Below are positions 7,612 through 15,328 of a stretch of 36,412 nucleotides of DNA, one piece after another (position 1 is the stretch's first letter; each line of letters starts with the position of its first letter). Both the position numbers and the translations under genes were made by a program. The DNA is taken from NCBI RefSeq assembly GCF_001647275.1, contig NZ_LRMM01000056.1, positions 1 to 36,412 of the forward strand, in the 5' to 3' direction. The notes below the pieces were generated by a model. The model was not told the origin of the DNA, made no database searches, and saw nothing but the letters and a program-made list of their open reading frames with translations. The stretch is from Rufibacter ruber (GTDB lineage Bacteria; Bacteroidota; Bacteroidia; Cytophagales; Hymenobacteraceae).

Positions 7612-8241
7612 ATGCACATTGCAATAGTTGGGAATATTGGGGCCGGCAAAACCACGCTGGCCACCAAATTGGCACAGCACTTTAAATGGGAGGTATTTTT
7701 AGAGGCGGTTGATGACAACCCGTACCTGAAGGATTTTTACGAGGACATGCCCCGGTGGGCGTTTCACCTGCAGGTGTTCTTTCTGAACAGCCGTTTTAAC
7801 CAGGTGCTGCAGATCAATGAGCGCACCAACGGGGTGGTACAGGACCGCACCATTTATGAAGATGCGTATATTTTCGCCAAAAACCTGCACCAGTCAGGCA
7901 TGATGAGTGAGCGGGACTTTCAGAATTATTTCAACCTGTTCCAGTCTATGACCAAAATGGTCAAGCCCCCAGACCTGCTGGTGTACCTGAAAGCCGACCT
8001 GCCCAAGCTCATTGACCAGATTCAGAAACGCGGGCGTGATTATGAGGATAATATTTCGCTGGCCTACCTTAAAAACCTGAACGAGCAATATGACCAATGG
8101 ATCAGCGGCTACAAGAACGGCAAGCTGCTGGTCATTGATGTGAACCACATGGATTTTGTGCAGAACCCGGAGGACCTGGGCCACATCATAGAGCGGATCA
8201 ACATTGAGCTGTTCGGGTTATTTGAGCCCAGCCTGTTCTAA
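7612..8241 (+). CDS. Deoxynucleoside kinase, 209 aa
   Basis: Phosphorylates deoxynucleosides in the dNTP salvage pathway, in the cytoplasm. The P-loop GNIGAGKT is at residues 7-14, the HLQVFF substrate-site segment with Gln54 follows, the DRT motif (Asp78-Arg79) corresponds to the conserved DRS/ERS motif, and the lid Arg residues are at KRGRDYE (139-145). Length matches the dCK/dGK/dNK family. Which base is preferred cannot be read directly; many Bacteroidota homologs are annotated as deoxyadenosine or deoxyguanosine kinases. The ATG at 7612 is the only sensible start because the P-loop begins at residue 7. It is expressed from its own promoter box. Confidence 0.93.
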   Translation: MHIAIVGNIGAGKTTLATKLAQHFKWEVFLEAVDDNPYLKDFYEDMPRWAFHLQVFFLNSRFNQVLQINERTNGVVQDRTIYEDAYIFAKNLHQSGMMSERDFQNYFNLFQSMTKMVKPPDLLVYLKADLPKLIDQIQKRGRDYEDNISLAYLKNLNEQYDQWISGYKNGKLLVIDVNHMDFVQNPEDLGHIIERINIELFGLFEPSLF

Positions 8242-8328
8242 CCTGCCTTCGGCGCAAGCCGCCTAAAACCGGCTCCTGGTAACCTTACCTGACTGTGATT
8301 GCGTATGCCCTATAAAAACATAGGTGCT

Positions 8329-8991
8329 ATGCGATCACAGTTTTCATGTTTATACCCGTTCCTGTTTTGTGCCACCCTTCTCCTGACCGCCGCCTGTGAC
8401 CGCCCATCTGACCAAACGGCTGTCACCCAGACGGAAAACAAGGTGGAGGAGGAGCTGGCAGATTTCAGAAACTGGGTAGCAGCTAAAACCGCAAAAGCAG
8501 ACAGCACCGCAGATGACAAGTGGCCGGAGGTGAAAGAGGAATTCAAGCAGCGCAGCGCCCGCCTTGATGCCCGCCTGGACAGCCTGTCAGCTACATCAAA
8601 AGAAGAATACAAGGAACTCAGACGCAAGTTTAACAACTGGGAGGCCAGCAGCCAGCAGCGCGCAGAGATGCCCCTGCACGGCGAGACCTTACGGCGCTTC
8701 AAGACTGAACTCTTAGGCTCGCCCACCGCCCTGGACTCTATCTGGGCACCAGACCGGGTACATGACACCTATGCTACGTTCTTGCAGAATGTGAGGAAAA
8801 ACCGCTCTGGCTGGACCGCCGCAGACTGGGACTATGTAGATGAGATCTACCAGCAGATGAGTCACAAGAAAGATGCCGTGGAAAGAAATATCTCCCCCGG
8901 CGACAAGCTCAAAATCAAGGCGCTTCAGGCAGAATACCTCACCCTGGAGACAGGCCATGACGCAAAAGGTTTGTTTAAAGCTGTTAAGTAA
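8329..8991 (+). CDS. Lipoprotein of unknown function, paralog of the gene at 97-738, 220 aa
   Basis: I do not recognise a named family. The N-terminus MRSQFSCLYPFLFCA leads to lipobox LTAAC (Cys23), so it is a predicted lipoprotein. The mature part is charged and helical. It aligns along its length with the protein at 97-738, sharing a W-P-x-V-K motif, S-K-E-E-Y-x-E-L, the TF-x-QNVR segment, DWDY and an L-K-I-K-A-L-type stretch near the end. I chose ATG 8329 because it places the lipobox correctly; in-frame ATG 8305 and TTG 8299 would only extend the signal. It converges on the gene at 9008 with a gap of 16 bp and no visible terminator. Confidence 0.82.
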   Translation: MRSQFSCLYPFLFCATLLLTAACDRPSDQTAVTQTENKVEEELADFRNWVAAKTAKADSTADDKWPEVKEEFKQRSARLDARLDSLSATSKEEYKELRRKFNNWEASSQQRAEMPLHGETLRRFKTELLGSPTALDSIWAPDRVHDTYATFLQNVRKNRSGWTAADWDYVDEIYQQMSHKKDAVERNISPGDKLKIKALQAEYLTLETGHDAKGLFKAVK

Positions 8992-9007
8992 ACTGGTCTA
9001 AGTGCGG

Positions 9008-9415
9008 CTAATGACAGGTGTCCAGCCACTCCTGAGCCGCGTCTGGCTCTTTGAACAGCTTCACCCGGCACTCTGGGGTAAACCTGCGCTCCAGGTCCAG
9101 CGCCGCCCCTAGATCATGCAGGTCACGGGTGAGAACCATGGCAAAACATTTAAGGCCACTGGCCACCGCCCTGGGGAGCCATTCAAACTCCAGCCAGTCA
9201 TTGGCCTCTTCCCAGTCACCGGTCACCTCGCTTTTATCATTCAAGATTTTGGGGCAGTTGCGCCCTTTCTGCAGCTCAATATATTTCAAAGCTGTCTGAA
9301 TCACATCTTCTGAATTGATGTGCCCACACCACTTTATATAAAACATATCACGCTGGCTCACATGGTCCAGTGAAATACTGGAGTGAGCATTTTTCAGTTC
9401 CCAATGCTCCTCCAT
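9008..9415 (-). CDS. Small soluble protein, possibly STAS/SpoIIAA-like, 135 aa
   Basis: No signal peptide or membrane segment. The layout, with a hydrophobic strand (DMFYIKWCGHIN), then a helix, CPKILNDKSEV, a Trp-rich helix (DWEEANDWLEFEWLPRA), then CFAMVLTRD and a C-terminal FKEPDAAQEWL helix, recalls the SpoIIAA/STAS-like fold often seen in small Bacteroidota proteins of this size. This is a fold-level impression, not a firm match. It is expressed alone from an AT-rich promoter region (9438-9466). Its 3' end faces the lipoprotein gene. Confidence 0.75.
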   Translation of the reverse strand: MEEHWELKNAHSSISLDHVSQRDMFYIKWCGHINSEDVIQTALKYIELQKGRNCPKILNDKSEVTGDWEEANDWLEFEWLPRAVASGLKCFAMVLTRDLHDLGAALDLERRFTPECRVKLFKEPDAAQEWLDTCH

Positions 9416-9437
9416 ATGACATATTTGATTACATGAT

Positions 9438-9466
9438 TAAAGTTATATAAAATTTAAATAATTCAA
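9438..9466 (-). promoter_or_regulatory. Bacteroidota-type promoter, -33 TTG and -7 box
   Basis: On the minus strand, TTG at 9466-9464 is followed after 18 bases by TAACTTTA (9445-9438), a one-mismatch TAnnTTTG. It is 23 bp upstream of the ATG at 9415, in a very AT-rich stretch. Confidence 0.5.
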
Positions 9467-9520
9467 CTGCAGATCATTACAGAAAGTTACAGGCTCTTAC
9501 CACCGCCAGAGCCTACCTTC

Positions 9521-10888
9521 TTATTCAGCCGCATCTGTGGAAATCCAGCCCACCACACCGGCGGCTTCTTTCACCAGCAGAAAATCACCTGCCATGGCCA
9601 GCACCCGCACAGAAGAATCTGCCGGTAAGGTACGCTTTGCCGCAGCAGTGGCTTCTGACGCATCTAGCAGAGGGGCTTGCCTCTTCAGCTTAAGGGTGCG
9701 CAACGGTTTCTCAAGTGACTCCACCAGACTGGCCGCAATGTACCCTTGCCTACCGTCTGGCAGCAGGACCCGGTACCAGGAGGAGGAGCCCGCCAGCACC
9801 TGCAGCGGCGTATGGCGGGCCAAAGTGGCAAGCGCCGCTGCCGTGCCAGAAGGTGCCGCCCGCAACGTGGAGGTAGACTTTGCCACCCTGGTCCAGGCGT
9901 TGAACCGGCGGGTGTCTACCTCCAACGCTGCTGGCTTCTCACGGTCTTTGTGAACGTACGGGTAAGGATCTACCGCCCCCTGCCCAAACTGGTAAATACC
10001 GAAGTGCAAATGGGGAGCCGTGGTTTTGGCATTGCCCGTGTTGCCCAGCAGCCCCAGGGTATCTCCCACTTGCACCTGATCCCCCACGTTCACCAGCTGG
10101 CTGTCAAGGTGGGCATAGTAGAGGCTTTGCCTGCGCTTGGTATCAGAGAGCCAGACCACTTTGCCACCCAGCGGCGTGGTGTTCACCCGGGTCACAAACC
10201 CCGGCACCGAGGCTACCACGGGCGTATTCCTGGGCGCAAAAATATCTATTCCCTCATGCCTCCGGCTGCCGCCGTCACGGTCTTGCCCCCAGAAGCTCTG
10301 CACCGCGCGGCTGTCTTTGCCCTGTACCGGAAACGCCAGCACCGGGGCTGTTTCAATGGTCACGGTATACTCCCCACTGCGCAGGAGCTCTGGCTGCACC
10401 CGCAGGATATGCGGCTGCTCCTCCTCAATCTCGTACTCCAGCTGACTGGAGACCGTGTCTGCGTTGGCCACATGTTTAGGAGCTCCCAGATTGTCTGGAT
10501 CTGTCTCAAAAAGGTCTACAAACACCTGCGGCGTTTCCTTGCCCTGCGTCTGCACTTTCACGGCCACCTTCTGCCCACGCTTCACCGTAAACTGATAACC
10601 TGCGGCCATGGGTTTCTCAGCGGGGAAATAACCCGTCTCCTTAAAGGGAAGGGAGATTTTCACCGGCGCCTGCACCGCCTTCTCCCCGGCCGCTACCCAC
10701 TGCTGCCCCAGCGCCGTCTGGTCCAGTTTGGCGTCTTTAAGTCCTGACTGGTATTTCTCATAGGGCGTTTGTTTCTTAAATACCCCCCGCAGCGTATTCT
10801 GGGGGCTACACCCCGTAAGGATCAGGAAACACACCAGTATAATTGGAAATGCGCGGGTGGAAAACCGGCGCAGAATTGATTGGCTCAT
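9521..10888 (-). CDS. M23-family peptidase lipoprotein with SH3-like domains, 455 aa
   Basis: A predicted zinc peptidase that cuts peptidoglycan cross-bridges at the outer envelope. The signal ends in lipobox LTGC (Cys27). Residues 80-185 look like a beta-rich N-terminal domain. The M23/LytM domain occupies about 190-315: HEGID (His211, Asp215), YYAH (His260) and HLHFG (His293, His295) give a complete ligand and catalytic set, so it should be active rather than a degenerate EnvC/NlpD activator. Two SH3-like segments follow at about 330-395 and 400-455 (SSWYRVLLPDGRQGYI; then FLLVKEAAGVVGWI), probably for wall binding. It appears monocistronic; its promoter lies in the AT-rich stretch before 10888. 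Confidence 0.92.
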   Translation of the reverse strand: MSQSILRRFSTRAFPIILVCFLILTGCSPQNTLRGVFKKQTPYEKYQSGLKDAKLDQTALGQQWVAAGEKAVQAPVKISLPFKETGYFPAEKPMAAGYQFTVKRGQKVAVKVQTQGKETPQVFVDLFETDPDNLGAPKHVANADTVSSQLEYEIEEEQPHILRVQPELLRSGEYTVTIETAPVLAFPVQGKDSRAVQSFWGQDRDGGSRRHEGIDIFAPRNTPVVASVPGFVTRVNTTPLGGKVVWLSDTKRRQSLYYAHLDSQLVNVGDQVQVGDTLGLLGNTGNAKTTAPHLHFGIYQFGQGAVDPYPYVHKDREKPAALEVDTRRFNAWTRVAKSTSTLRAAPSGTAAALATLARHTPLQVLAGSSSWYRVLLPDGRQGYIAASLVESLEKPLRTLKLKRQAPLLDASEATAAAKRTLPADSSVRVLAMAGDFLLVKEAAGVVGWISTDAAE

Positions 10889-11012
10889 ACCTCATTAAAA
10901 TGAAAAAGAATAACCAAGCAACCAGAAAAAAAATTCCGGCGGCTGGGTTATCTATATGAGGCAAATCTCTAAAGTTCTGTTTTGAGCCGGAGATGCAGAA
11001 GCGAGGCTCAGT

Positions 11013-11059
11013 TTTCTGTTTTCGGGCTGTTTTCATGAAAAACAGCGAAAAACAGAAAC
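11013..11059. repeat. Dispersed palindrome, copy 6
   Basis: TTTCTGTTTTCG then CTGTTTT pairs with AAAACAG and CGAAAAACAGAAA. It lies 2 bp past the stop of the leftward gene at 11061 and about 125 bp upstream of the M23 gene. Confidence 0.85.
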
Positions 11060-11060
11060 A

Positions 11061-11315
11061 TTAATCTTCCAGGCGGTGGTGTGGGTGCCGGTAGCTTTGC
11101 GCCTCTGGTTCCTGAATGACCTCATAGGTATCCAGCATCAGGTGCAGGTTCCCTGAATTGGTGCCTTTGATGTACACTCCCTCTGGTGACCGGTAGATGG
11201 CGTAATTGTGCAACCCAAACGGGTACAGGTTGTTGCTGCGCAACTCTTTGGCCAGCGTCAGGTCAAATTCCTGCCCCTGGCTGGTTGTGATGAGGTAACG
11301 GGTATGTTCAGCCAT
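11061..11315 (-). CDS. Small cytoplasmic protein of unknown function, 84 aa
   Basis: Not recognised. The sequence has no signal peptide or helix long enough for a membrane. It looks like a compact beta-rich fold: RYLITTSQGQEFDL, YAIYRSPEGVYI, then LHLMLDTYEVI. The C-terminus is His-rich (SYRHPHHRLED). I chose ATG 11315 (MAEHTRYL) because the longer in-frame start adds an unlike, basic low-complexity stretch. It is immediately followed by a palindrome. Confidence rests on codon pattern and start, not homology. Confidence 0.65.
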   Translation of the reverse strand: MAEHTRYLITTSQGQEFDLTLAKELRSNNLYPFGLHNYAIYRSPEGVYIKGTNSGNLHLMLDTYEVIQEPEAQSYRHPHHRLED

Positions 11316-11627
11316 TGTGTAATTGTCTAAAGGATTGAGGTAGCAGGCCAGGGCCCCAGAAACAGGCCCTGCCTTCGTGCTAAAGGTACATTTCCCACGC
11401 CTGGTCCGCAAGCCTGTCGCCCCCTTTTGCGCCAACTTCTGCCGCTCCAGACCTGGAGAAGGCCCCGCCTCCTCTAGGCAGACAGACAGAAGTTGCTTAC
11501 GTTGTTTATCCTTTCTTTCTAAACATGGGCTTTGCTCAACAGCCAGACGGCCAAGAGCTTCATTGTGCTGTTGCCTGCAACCTTTGGGGCCGGCTGGGGG
11601 TCATGAGAGAAACAAGCAGCACCTGGT
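11316..11627. other. Divergent intergenic region
   Basis: About 310 bp between the leftward 84-aa gene and the rightward DUF4377-like gene. On the plus strand AACCTTTG near 11589-11596 is a one-mismatch -7 box. I see no repeat or credible ORF. Confidence 0.35.
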
Positions 11628-11960
11628 ATGAAAAAATATTCCCTCATGGTTTGCCTTTTAGGCGCATTGGCCGCCTGTGAAGAAGAGGAAGAAGTGGCCA
11701 GAGAAACCACTATGCGCATTAACCATTACACCCAGAACTGCCAGGGCGTGGCGGCCCAACAGTGTTTTCTGGTGCAGGAGGGTGCCCAGGCAGGCTCACC
11801 TGACTGGCGTCTGTTCTATGATACCATAGAGGGTATTGACTATGAAGAAGGCTTTGTGTACACGCTTCAAGTGAGAATTGAGAAAGTGGAGAACCCACCC
11901 GCAGATGCCTCCGGCAGAAGATACCGTCTCTTAAAGGTTATTTCAAAAGAGAAAGTCTGA
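11628..11960 (+). CDS. DUF4377-like lipoprotein, 110 aa
   Basis: A small lipoprotein resembling the DUF4377 family (sometimes associated with META/HslJ-type proteins); function unknown. Lipobox LAAC puts Cys17 at the mature N-terminus. The next residues are five consecutive Glu (CEEEEEV), which resembles the acidic lipoprotein export signals that send lipoproteins to the cell surface in Bacteroidota. Family features are visible: a Cys-x-Gly-Val segment (NCQGVAAQQCFLVQ), DWRLFYDTIEGIDYEEGFVY, and NPPADASGRRYRL. Two cysteines (in NCQGV and QQC) may form a disulfide. The start is clear. It appears monocistronic, and a long palindrome follows. Confidence 0.85.
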   Translation: MKKYSLMVCLLGALAACEEEEEVARETTMRINHYTQNCQGVAAQQCFLVQEGAQAGSPDWRLFYDTIEGIDYEEGFVYTLQVRIEKVENPPADASGRRYRLLKVISKEKV

Positions 11961-12012
11961 ATAAGCACCCGGCAGCACAGCTCCCTCTCGTCTTTTTGCT
12001 CCTTATTGGGTC

Positions 12013-12070
12013 AGGCTGTTTCTGTTTTCGGCTTGTTTTCTGAAAAACAGGCCGAAAACAGAAACAGCCT
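12013..12070. repeat. Dispersed palindrome, copy 7 (long)
   Basis: Arms of about 27 bases: AGGCTGTTTCTGTTTTCGGC plus TTGTTTT on the left and the complement on the right with one mismatch, loop TGA. It lies 53 bp past the stop at 11960 and is among the longest of the family. Confidence 0.92.
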
Positions 12071-12125
12071 CCGTTCCCCTAATCGTATATTTTTTCTTCC
12101 GCAGTGCGGAAAGTGCTGTTTTCAA

Positions 12126-12291
12126 TTAGAGCATGTTTAACTTTTCCTTTTGCGCTGCATACGGGTATCAAAAGAACCTGACTTTGCCATTTTCTCGCAC
12201 CATAGCACTGCTATGCTGCTCAAAAATCGCTTCGCCAGAACCTTGTGCTCCCCGTTTTCGCCTGCAAAACCAAAATGTAAACAAGCTCTTA
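12126..12291. mobile_element. MITE-like element, copy B (166 bp, inverted relative to A)
   Basis: Starts TTAGAGCATGTTTA and ends TAAACAAGCTCTTA; the interior is strongly similar to copy A read on the other strand. It ends only 8 bp from the stop codon of the leftward MOSC gene (12299), so it replaces that gene's original 3' flank. An apparent ORF within it (RVSKEPDFA and so on) recurs in copy C but is out of frame in copy A, so it is probably not coding. Confidence 0.75.
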
Positions 12292-12298
12292 CTGCTTT

Positions 12299-13129
12299 TT
12301 ACCCGGCGTTGGCAACGGTGCCCGCTTCCATCACGGTGATTTTGTCTCCCACAGAGACGGTTCCGGTAGAGAGGCCAATCAGGTTCATCCCGAAGATGAC
12401 TTTGCTGCCTTTCTTCTGGTAGCCAGACAGGGTTTTGAGCGGCTCCTGCCCTGCCTCAGCGGTGTCTTGGTTAATGGTGGTGACGTTGCACCGGCCGCAG
12501 GGCTTTGCGCCGTAAAACAGGATATTGCCAATCTTGACGGTTCGCCAGGTTTCCTCATCATACGGCTGCCCGCCGGTGAATACAAAGTTGGGTCTGAACC
12601 GGTTCATGGGCACGGGCTCGTCCAGGCGGCTGTTCAGGTCGTTCAGGGATTCCTGCCCAATCATCAGGAACGGGTAGCCGTCTGAGAAACTCACCTTCTC
12701 CTTATGCTTGGCGTAATTGGGATCAATGAGCCGGATAGAGTTGTCTGGCATGTAGACCAGGCGGCAGTCTATTCCCAAGGCTTCAGAGAACCATGCGTTG
12801 GCCTCTGGGCTTACAATATAGGCAAAGCAGATATCCTCCCAGACGGTCACCAGCAGGGAGCGGGTACTGGTGGTTTCAAACGGCACCAGCAGGGGCGGCA
12901 TGTCTTTGCCGGTATGCGTAACCACTAACCCCTCTGGGGCCATGGCCACCCTGAGCAACGCCATCTGCGCCAGCTTGCGCTGGGTCAAGAATATGCCGCT
13001 CTCGTCAATCAGCATCCACCGCCGGTCATACTGCAGGCCCCGTTCCTCTACTTGCGCCGACGTTAACGATATTCCCCCTAGTGATTTGATTGGATAGATA
13101 TTAATCTCGCTAAGTATCAGATTTGGCAT
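12299..13129 (-). CDS. MOSC-domain protein (YcbX-like), 276 aa
   Basis: A predicted molybdenum-cofactor-dependent oxidoreductase or sulfur carrier. It starts with the MOSC N-terminal beta-barrel pattern (LSEINIYPIKSLGGI, then GLQYDRRWMLID), and the C-terminal MOSC domain contains RFRPNFVFTG and PCGRCNVTTIN, where the Cys of the PCGRC motif is the expected cofactor or persulfide site. Homologs such as E. coli YcbX detoxify N-hydroxylated bases using a molybdenum cofactor. I chose ATG 13129 because it starts exactly at the domain and a good -7 box lies 42 bp upstream; a longer in-frame start would overlap that promoter. A MITE copy sits just beyond the stop. Confidence 0.9.
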   Translation of the reverse strand: MPNLILSEINIYPIKSLGGISLTSAQVEERGLQYDRRWMLIDESGIFLTQRKLAQMALLRVAMAPEGLVVTHTGKDMPPLLVPFETTSTRSLLVTVWEDICFAYIVSPEANAWFSEALGIDCRLVYMPDNSIRLIDPNYAKHKEKVSFSDGYPFLMIGQESLNDLNSRLDEPVPMNRFRPNFVFTGGQPYDEETWRTVKIGNILFYGAKPCGRCNVTTINQDTAEAGQEPLKTLSGYQKKGSKVIFGMNLIGLSTGTVSVGDKITVMEAGTVANAG

Positions 13130-13170
13130 ATGGGTTTGCTGATGAACGTGTTTTGTTCCGGTTGTGCTAC

Positions 13171-13178
13171 CAAAGGTA
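13171..13178 (-). promoter_or_regulatory. Bacteroidota-type -7 box for the MOSC gene
   Basis: Minus-strand TACCTTTG is an exact TAnnTTTG match, 42 bp upstream of ATG 13129. It supports that start over longer in-frame ones. Confidence 0.6.
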
Positions 13179-13345
13179 GGAATGATTCTTAAAACGCGAA
13201 GTCTCCCCTGAAGGATTTGCACTTTGGCAACAATTTGCGGGGAGAGGCCCAACAAAAAGCGGCAGATGATTTTTTTTCTCCCGGGAATTGGCGGCAATGG
13301 TAAAAAACGTAATTTTAGGAGATTGAAAAAAGAGGAGCGCACGGC

Positions 13346-14926
13346 ATGGGGTTACGTTTTCAAAGTCACCAGGAAGAGATTTCATTCACGGTCAGTACCA
13401 ACCGGCCACTCACGCTGTTTGAATTCAACCACCGCCTGCGGGAGGAGATAGAAAACGCCCTGCCGCACCGGTACTGGATCACCGCTGAGATTTCTGAAGC
13501 CCGTGTGCACCACGGCAGCGGCCACTGCTACCTCACCCTCACGGACAAGGAAGCCGGCTCCAGGAGCACCCTCATAGCCCAGGCCAGGGGCACCATCTGG
13601 AAACGCCAGTACCAGGAGATAGCCCGCTATTTTGAGGAACAGACCGGCCACCCCCTTAAAAACGGGCTCAAGATACTGTTCAACGCCAGCCCGCGCTTTC
13701 ATGAGCTGTACGGCTTCAGCCTGGACATCTATGACATTGACCCCACCTACACCATTGGCGATCTGGCCCGGCAGCGGCAGGAAACCATTACGCGCCTCCA
13801 GAAGGAGGAACTCTATGACCTGAACCGGAAACAGGTGCTCCCAGAGGTACCGCAGCGGCTGGCTGTCATCTCTTCGCCCACCGCCGCCGGGTATCAGGAT
13901 TTTGTGAGCCAGCTGGAGAAGAACCCTTTCGGGTATGCCTTCCGTTTGGCCTTGTTTGAAGCCAGTGTACAGGGCACAGAGGCGGTTCCCTCTATCAAAG
14001 CCGCGCTCCACCGCGTGAGCCTGCAACAGCAAGCGTTTGATGCCGTGGTCATCATCAGGGGCGGGGGCTCCCAGACAGATCTCCTGTGCTTTGACCAGTA
14101 TGAATTAGCGGCCACCGTTGCCCAGATGCCGCTGCCCGTGCTCACCGGCATTGGCCATGAGCGCGATGAGTCTGTCACCGATCTGGTAGCCCACACGCCG
14201 TTAAAAACGCCCACCGCCGTGGCGGCCTTTCTGATTGACCGCCTCAATGCCTTTGAGGCACGCCTGGAAGAGCAGTTTCTGCAGGTGAAGGACATTGCCA
14301 CCGCCCTGGCCGTTGCCCAGGAACGCCGCATTGCCCAGTTAACGGGGCAGATCCAGCAGCGCACCAGCCGTTTTTTGCAGGCCCGGCAGTACCAGCTGGA
14401 GTGCCAAACCCGTACCCTCTCTGATAAACCGCAGAAATATCTCACTGAGGTGCAACGGCATGTTATGTGCGAGGAGCTCAGGCTCACGCACAGTGTGCAG
14501 AAGCTTCTCAGCGCCAAAGAAGGCAAACAGCAGCAGTACACCCAACACCTGGAGAACCACAGCCAAAAGAAGCTGGACGCAGGCAAACGTTCACTTACCC
14601 ACCTGGAGCATTGCGTGCAACTGGCGGCTGAACAGAAACTGCAGAAGGCTCAGATCAATTTCCAGAAGAACCAGCAGCGGCTGATCTACGGGGCCAAAGA
14701 CTATGTGCAGGTGAAGGGGCACCAGCTCCAGCTGCTGGAAATGGACATCAGATCCCATGACCCTGAGATCATGCTCATGCGCGGCTACACCCTCACCTAT
14801 GTGAACGGCAAGCTGCTCAAGTCACTTGACCAGTTGAAAGTGGGGGCTGAGCTGCAGACCAGGCTGTTGGCCGGCTCAGTGACCAGTACCGTAAAAAAGT
14901 TGAAAGAACCAGACCTTTTTGATTAA
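13346..14926 (+). CDS. xseA: Exonuclease VII large subunit, 526 aa
   Basis: Catalytic large subunit of exonuclease VII, which degrades single-stranded DNA into oligonucleotides and takes part in DNA repair. An N-terminal OB-fold is visible at about residues 40-110 (YWITAEISEARVHHGSGHCY). The central domain includes AVISSPTAAGYQDF, VVIIRGGGSQTDLL and PVLTGIGHERDESVTD, then AHTPLKTPTAVAAFLI, all hallmarks of XseA. Residues 310-460 are a long Gln-rich coiled coil that binds several XseB copies. It is somewhat longer than E. coli XseA (456 aa). It forms an operon with xseB 87 bp downstream. An AT-rich inverted repeat lies between the two genes. Confidence 0.95.
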   Translation: MGLRFQSHQEEISFTVSTNRPLTLFEFNHRLREEIENALPHRYWITAEISEARVHHGSGHCYLTLTDKEAGSRSTLIAQARGTIWKRQYQEIARYFEEQTGHPLKNGLKILFNASPRFHELYGFSLDIYDIDPTYTIGDLARQRQETITRLQKEELYDLNRKQVLPEVPQRLAVISSPTAAGYQDFVSQLEKNPFGYAFRLALFEASVQGTEAVPSIKAALHRVSLQQQAFDAVVIIRGGGSQTDLLCFDQYELAATVAQMPLPVLTGIGHERDESVTDLVAHTPLKTPTAVAAFLIDRLNAFEARLEEQFLQVKDIATALAVAQERRIAQLTGQIQQRTSRFLQARQYQLECQTRTLSDKPQKYLTEVQRHVMCEELRLTHSVQKLLSAKEGKQQQYTQHLENHSQKKLDAGKRSLTHLEHCVQLAAEQKLQKAQINFQKNQQRLIYGAKDYVQVKGHQLQLLEMDIRSHDPEIMLMRGYTLTYVNGKLLKSLDQLKVGAELQTRLLAGSVTSTVKKLKEPDLFD

Positions 14927-15008
14927 TTTAGAATTAGGAATTAAGAATGTACTCAATACTACTTTCTATCAAATCAATTCCTATTTCTTAATTCCCAATT
15001 TTAAATTA
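14924..15008 (+). promoter_or_regulatory. AT-rich inverted repeat between xseA and xseB
   Basis: Arms at 14924-14947 (starting at the xseA stop codon) and 14985-15008 match at about 22 of 24 positions in inverted orientation, with a 37-base spacer. The right arm ends 5 bases before the xseB ATG. In mRNA it could fold and affect xseB translation or xseA/xseB stoichiometry; that is inference. A related single arm (CCTAATTCCCAATTAAA) occurs at 2713-2729, just before the permease start. Confidence 0.6.
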
Positions 15009-15013
15009 CTGCC

Positions 15014-15226
15014 ATGAGCAACCTTAGCTATAAACAGGCCACCCAGGAACTAGAGGCCATCTTGAAGGCCATTGAGAACGATGATGTTGACGTAGATGAA
15101 CTGACGCAGAAAGTGCAGCGGTCTTCAGAACTGATCAAACTCTGCAAGCAGAAACTCCGCACCGCTGAAGACGCCATCAACCAGGTGTTCAAAGACATTA
15201 ACTGTGAAGACCCGCAGGTAGAGTAA
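15014..15226 (+). CDS. xseB: Exonuclease VII small subunit, 70 aa
   Basis: Small helical subunit that coats the coiled-coil arm of XseA; several copies bind each large subunit. The sequence matches the family layout: SYKQATQELEAILKAIEN, an acidic DDVDVDEL linker that replaces the usual short loop, then a second helix with LIKLCKQKLRTAEDAI. 70 residues is normal. It lies in the same operon as xseA. The stop codon is the first base triplet of a perfect 29-bp inverted repeat. Confidence 0.93.
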   Translation: MSNLSYKQATQELEAILKAIENDDVDVDELTQKVQRSSELIKLCKQKLRTAEDAINQVFKDINCEDPQVE

Positions 15227-15290
15227 GGCAAAAGAAACAGTTCGTTTTAGAGCAGTGCTTTCTCTAAAACGAACTGTTTCTTTTGCCTTA
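15224..15290 (+). terminator. Perfect 29-bp inverted repeat starting at the xseB stop
   Basis: Left arm 15224-15252, beginning with the TAA stop codon, is perfectly complementary to 15262-15290; the loop is 9 bases (CAGTGCTTT). The arm contains AACAGTTCGTTTTAGAG. It probably ends the xse transcript or protects its 3' end, and perhaps also serves the convergent gene whose stop is at 15329. It is not clearly a member of the CTGTTTT palindrome family. Confidence 0.85.
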
Positions 15291-15328
15291 CCCATAGCTT
15301 GTCTTACCGGCCTGGGGCGCGTGTCTGG

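Noticed and set aside
12150..12422. Plus-strand open frame through MITE copy B (RVSKEPDFA and so on)
   Set aside because: The same peptide appears in copy C only because the DNA is repeated; copy A has an extra base that breaks the frame, so coding is unlikely.
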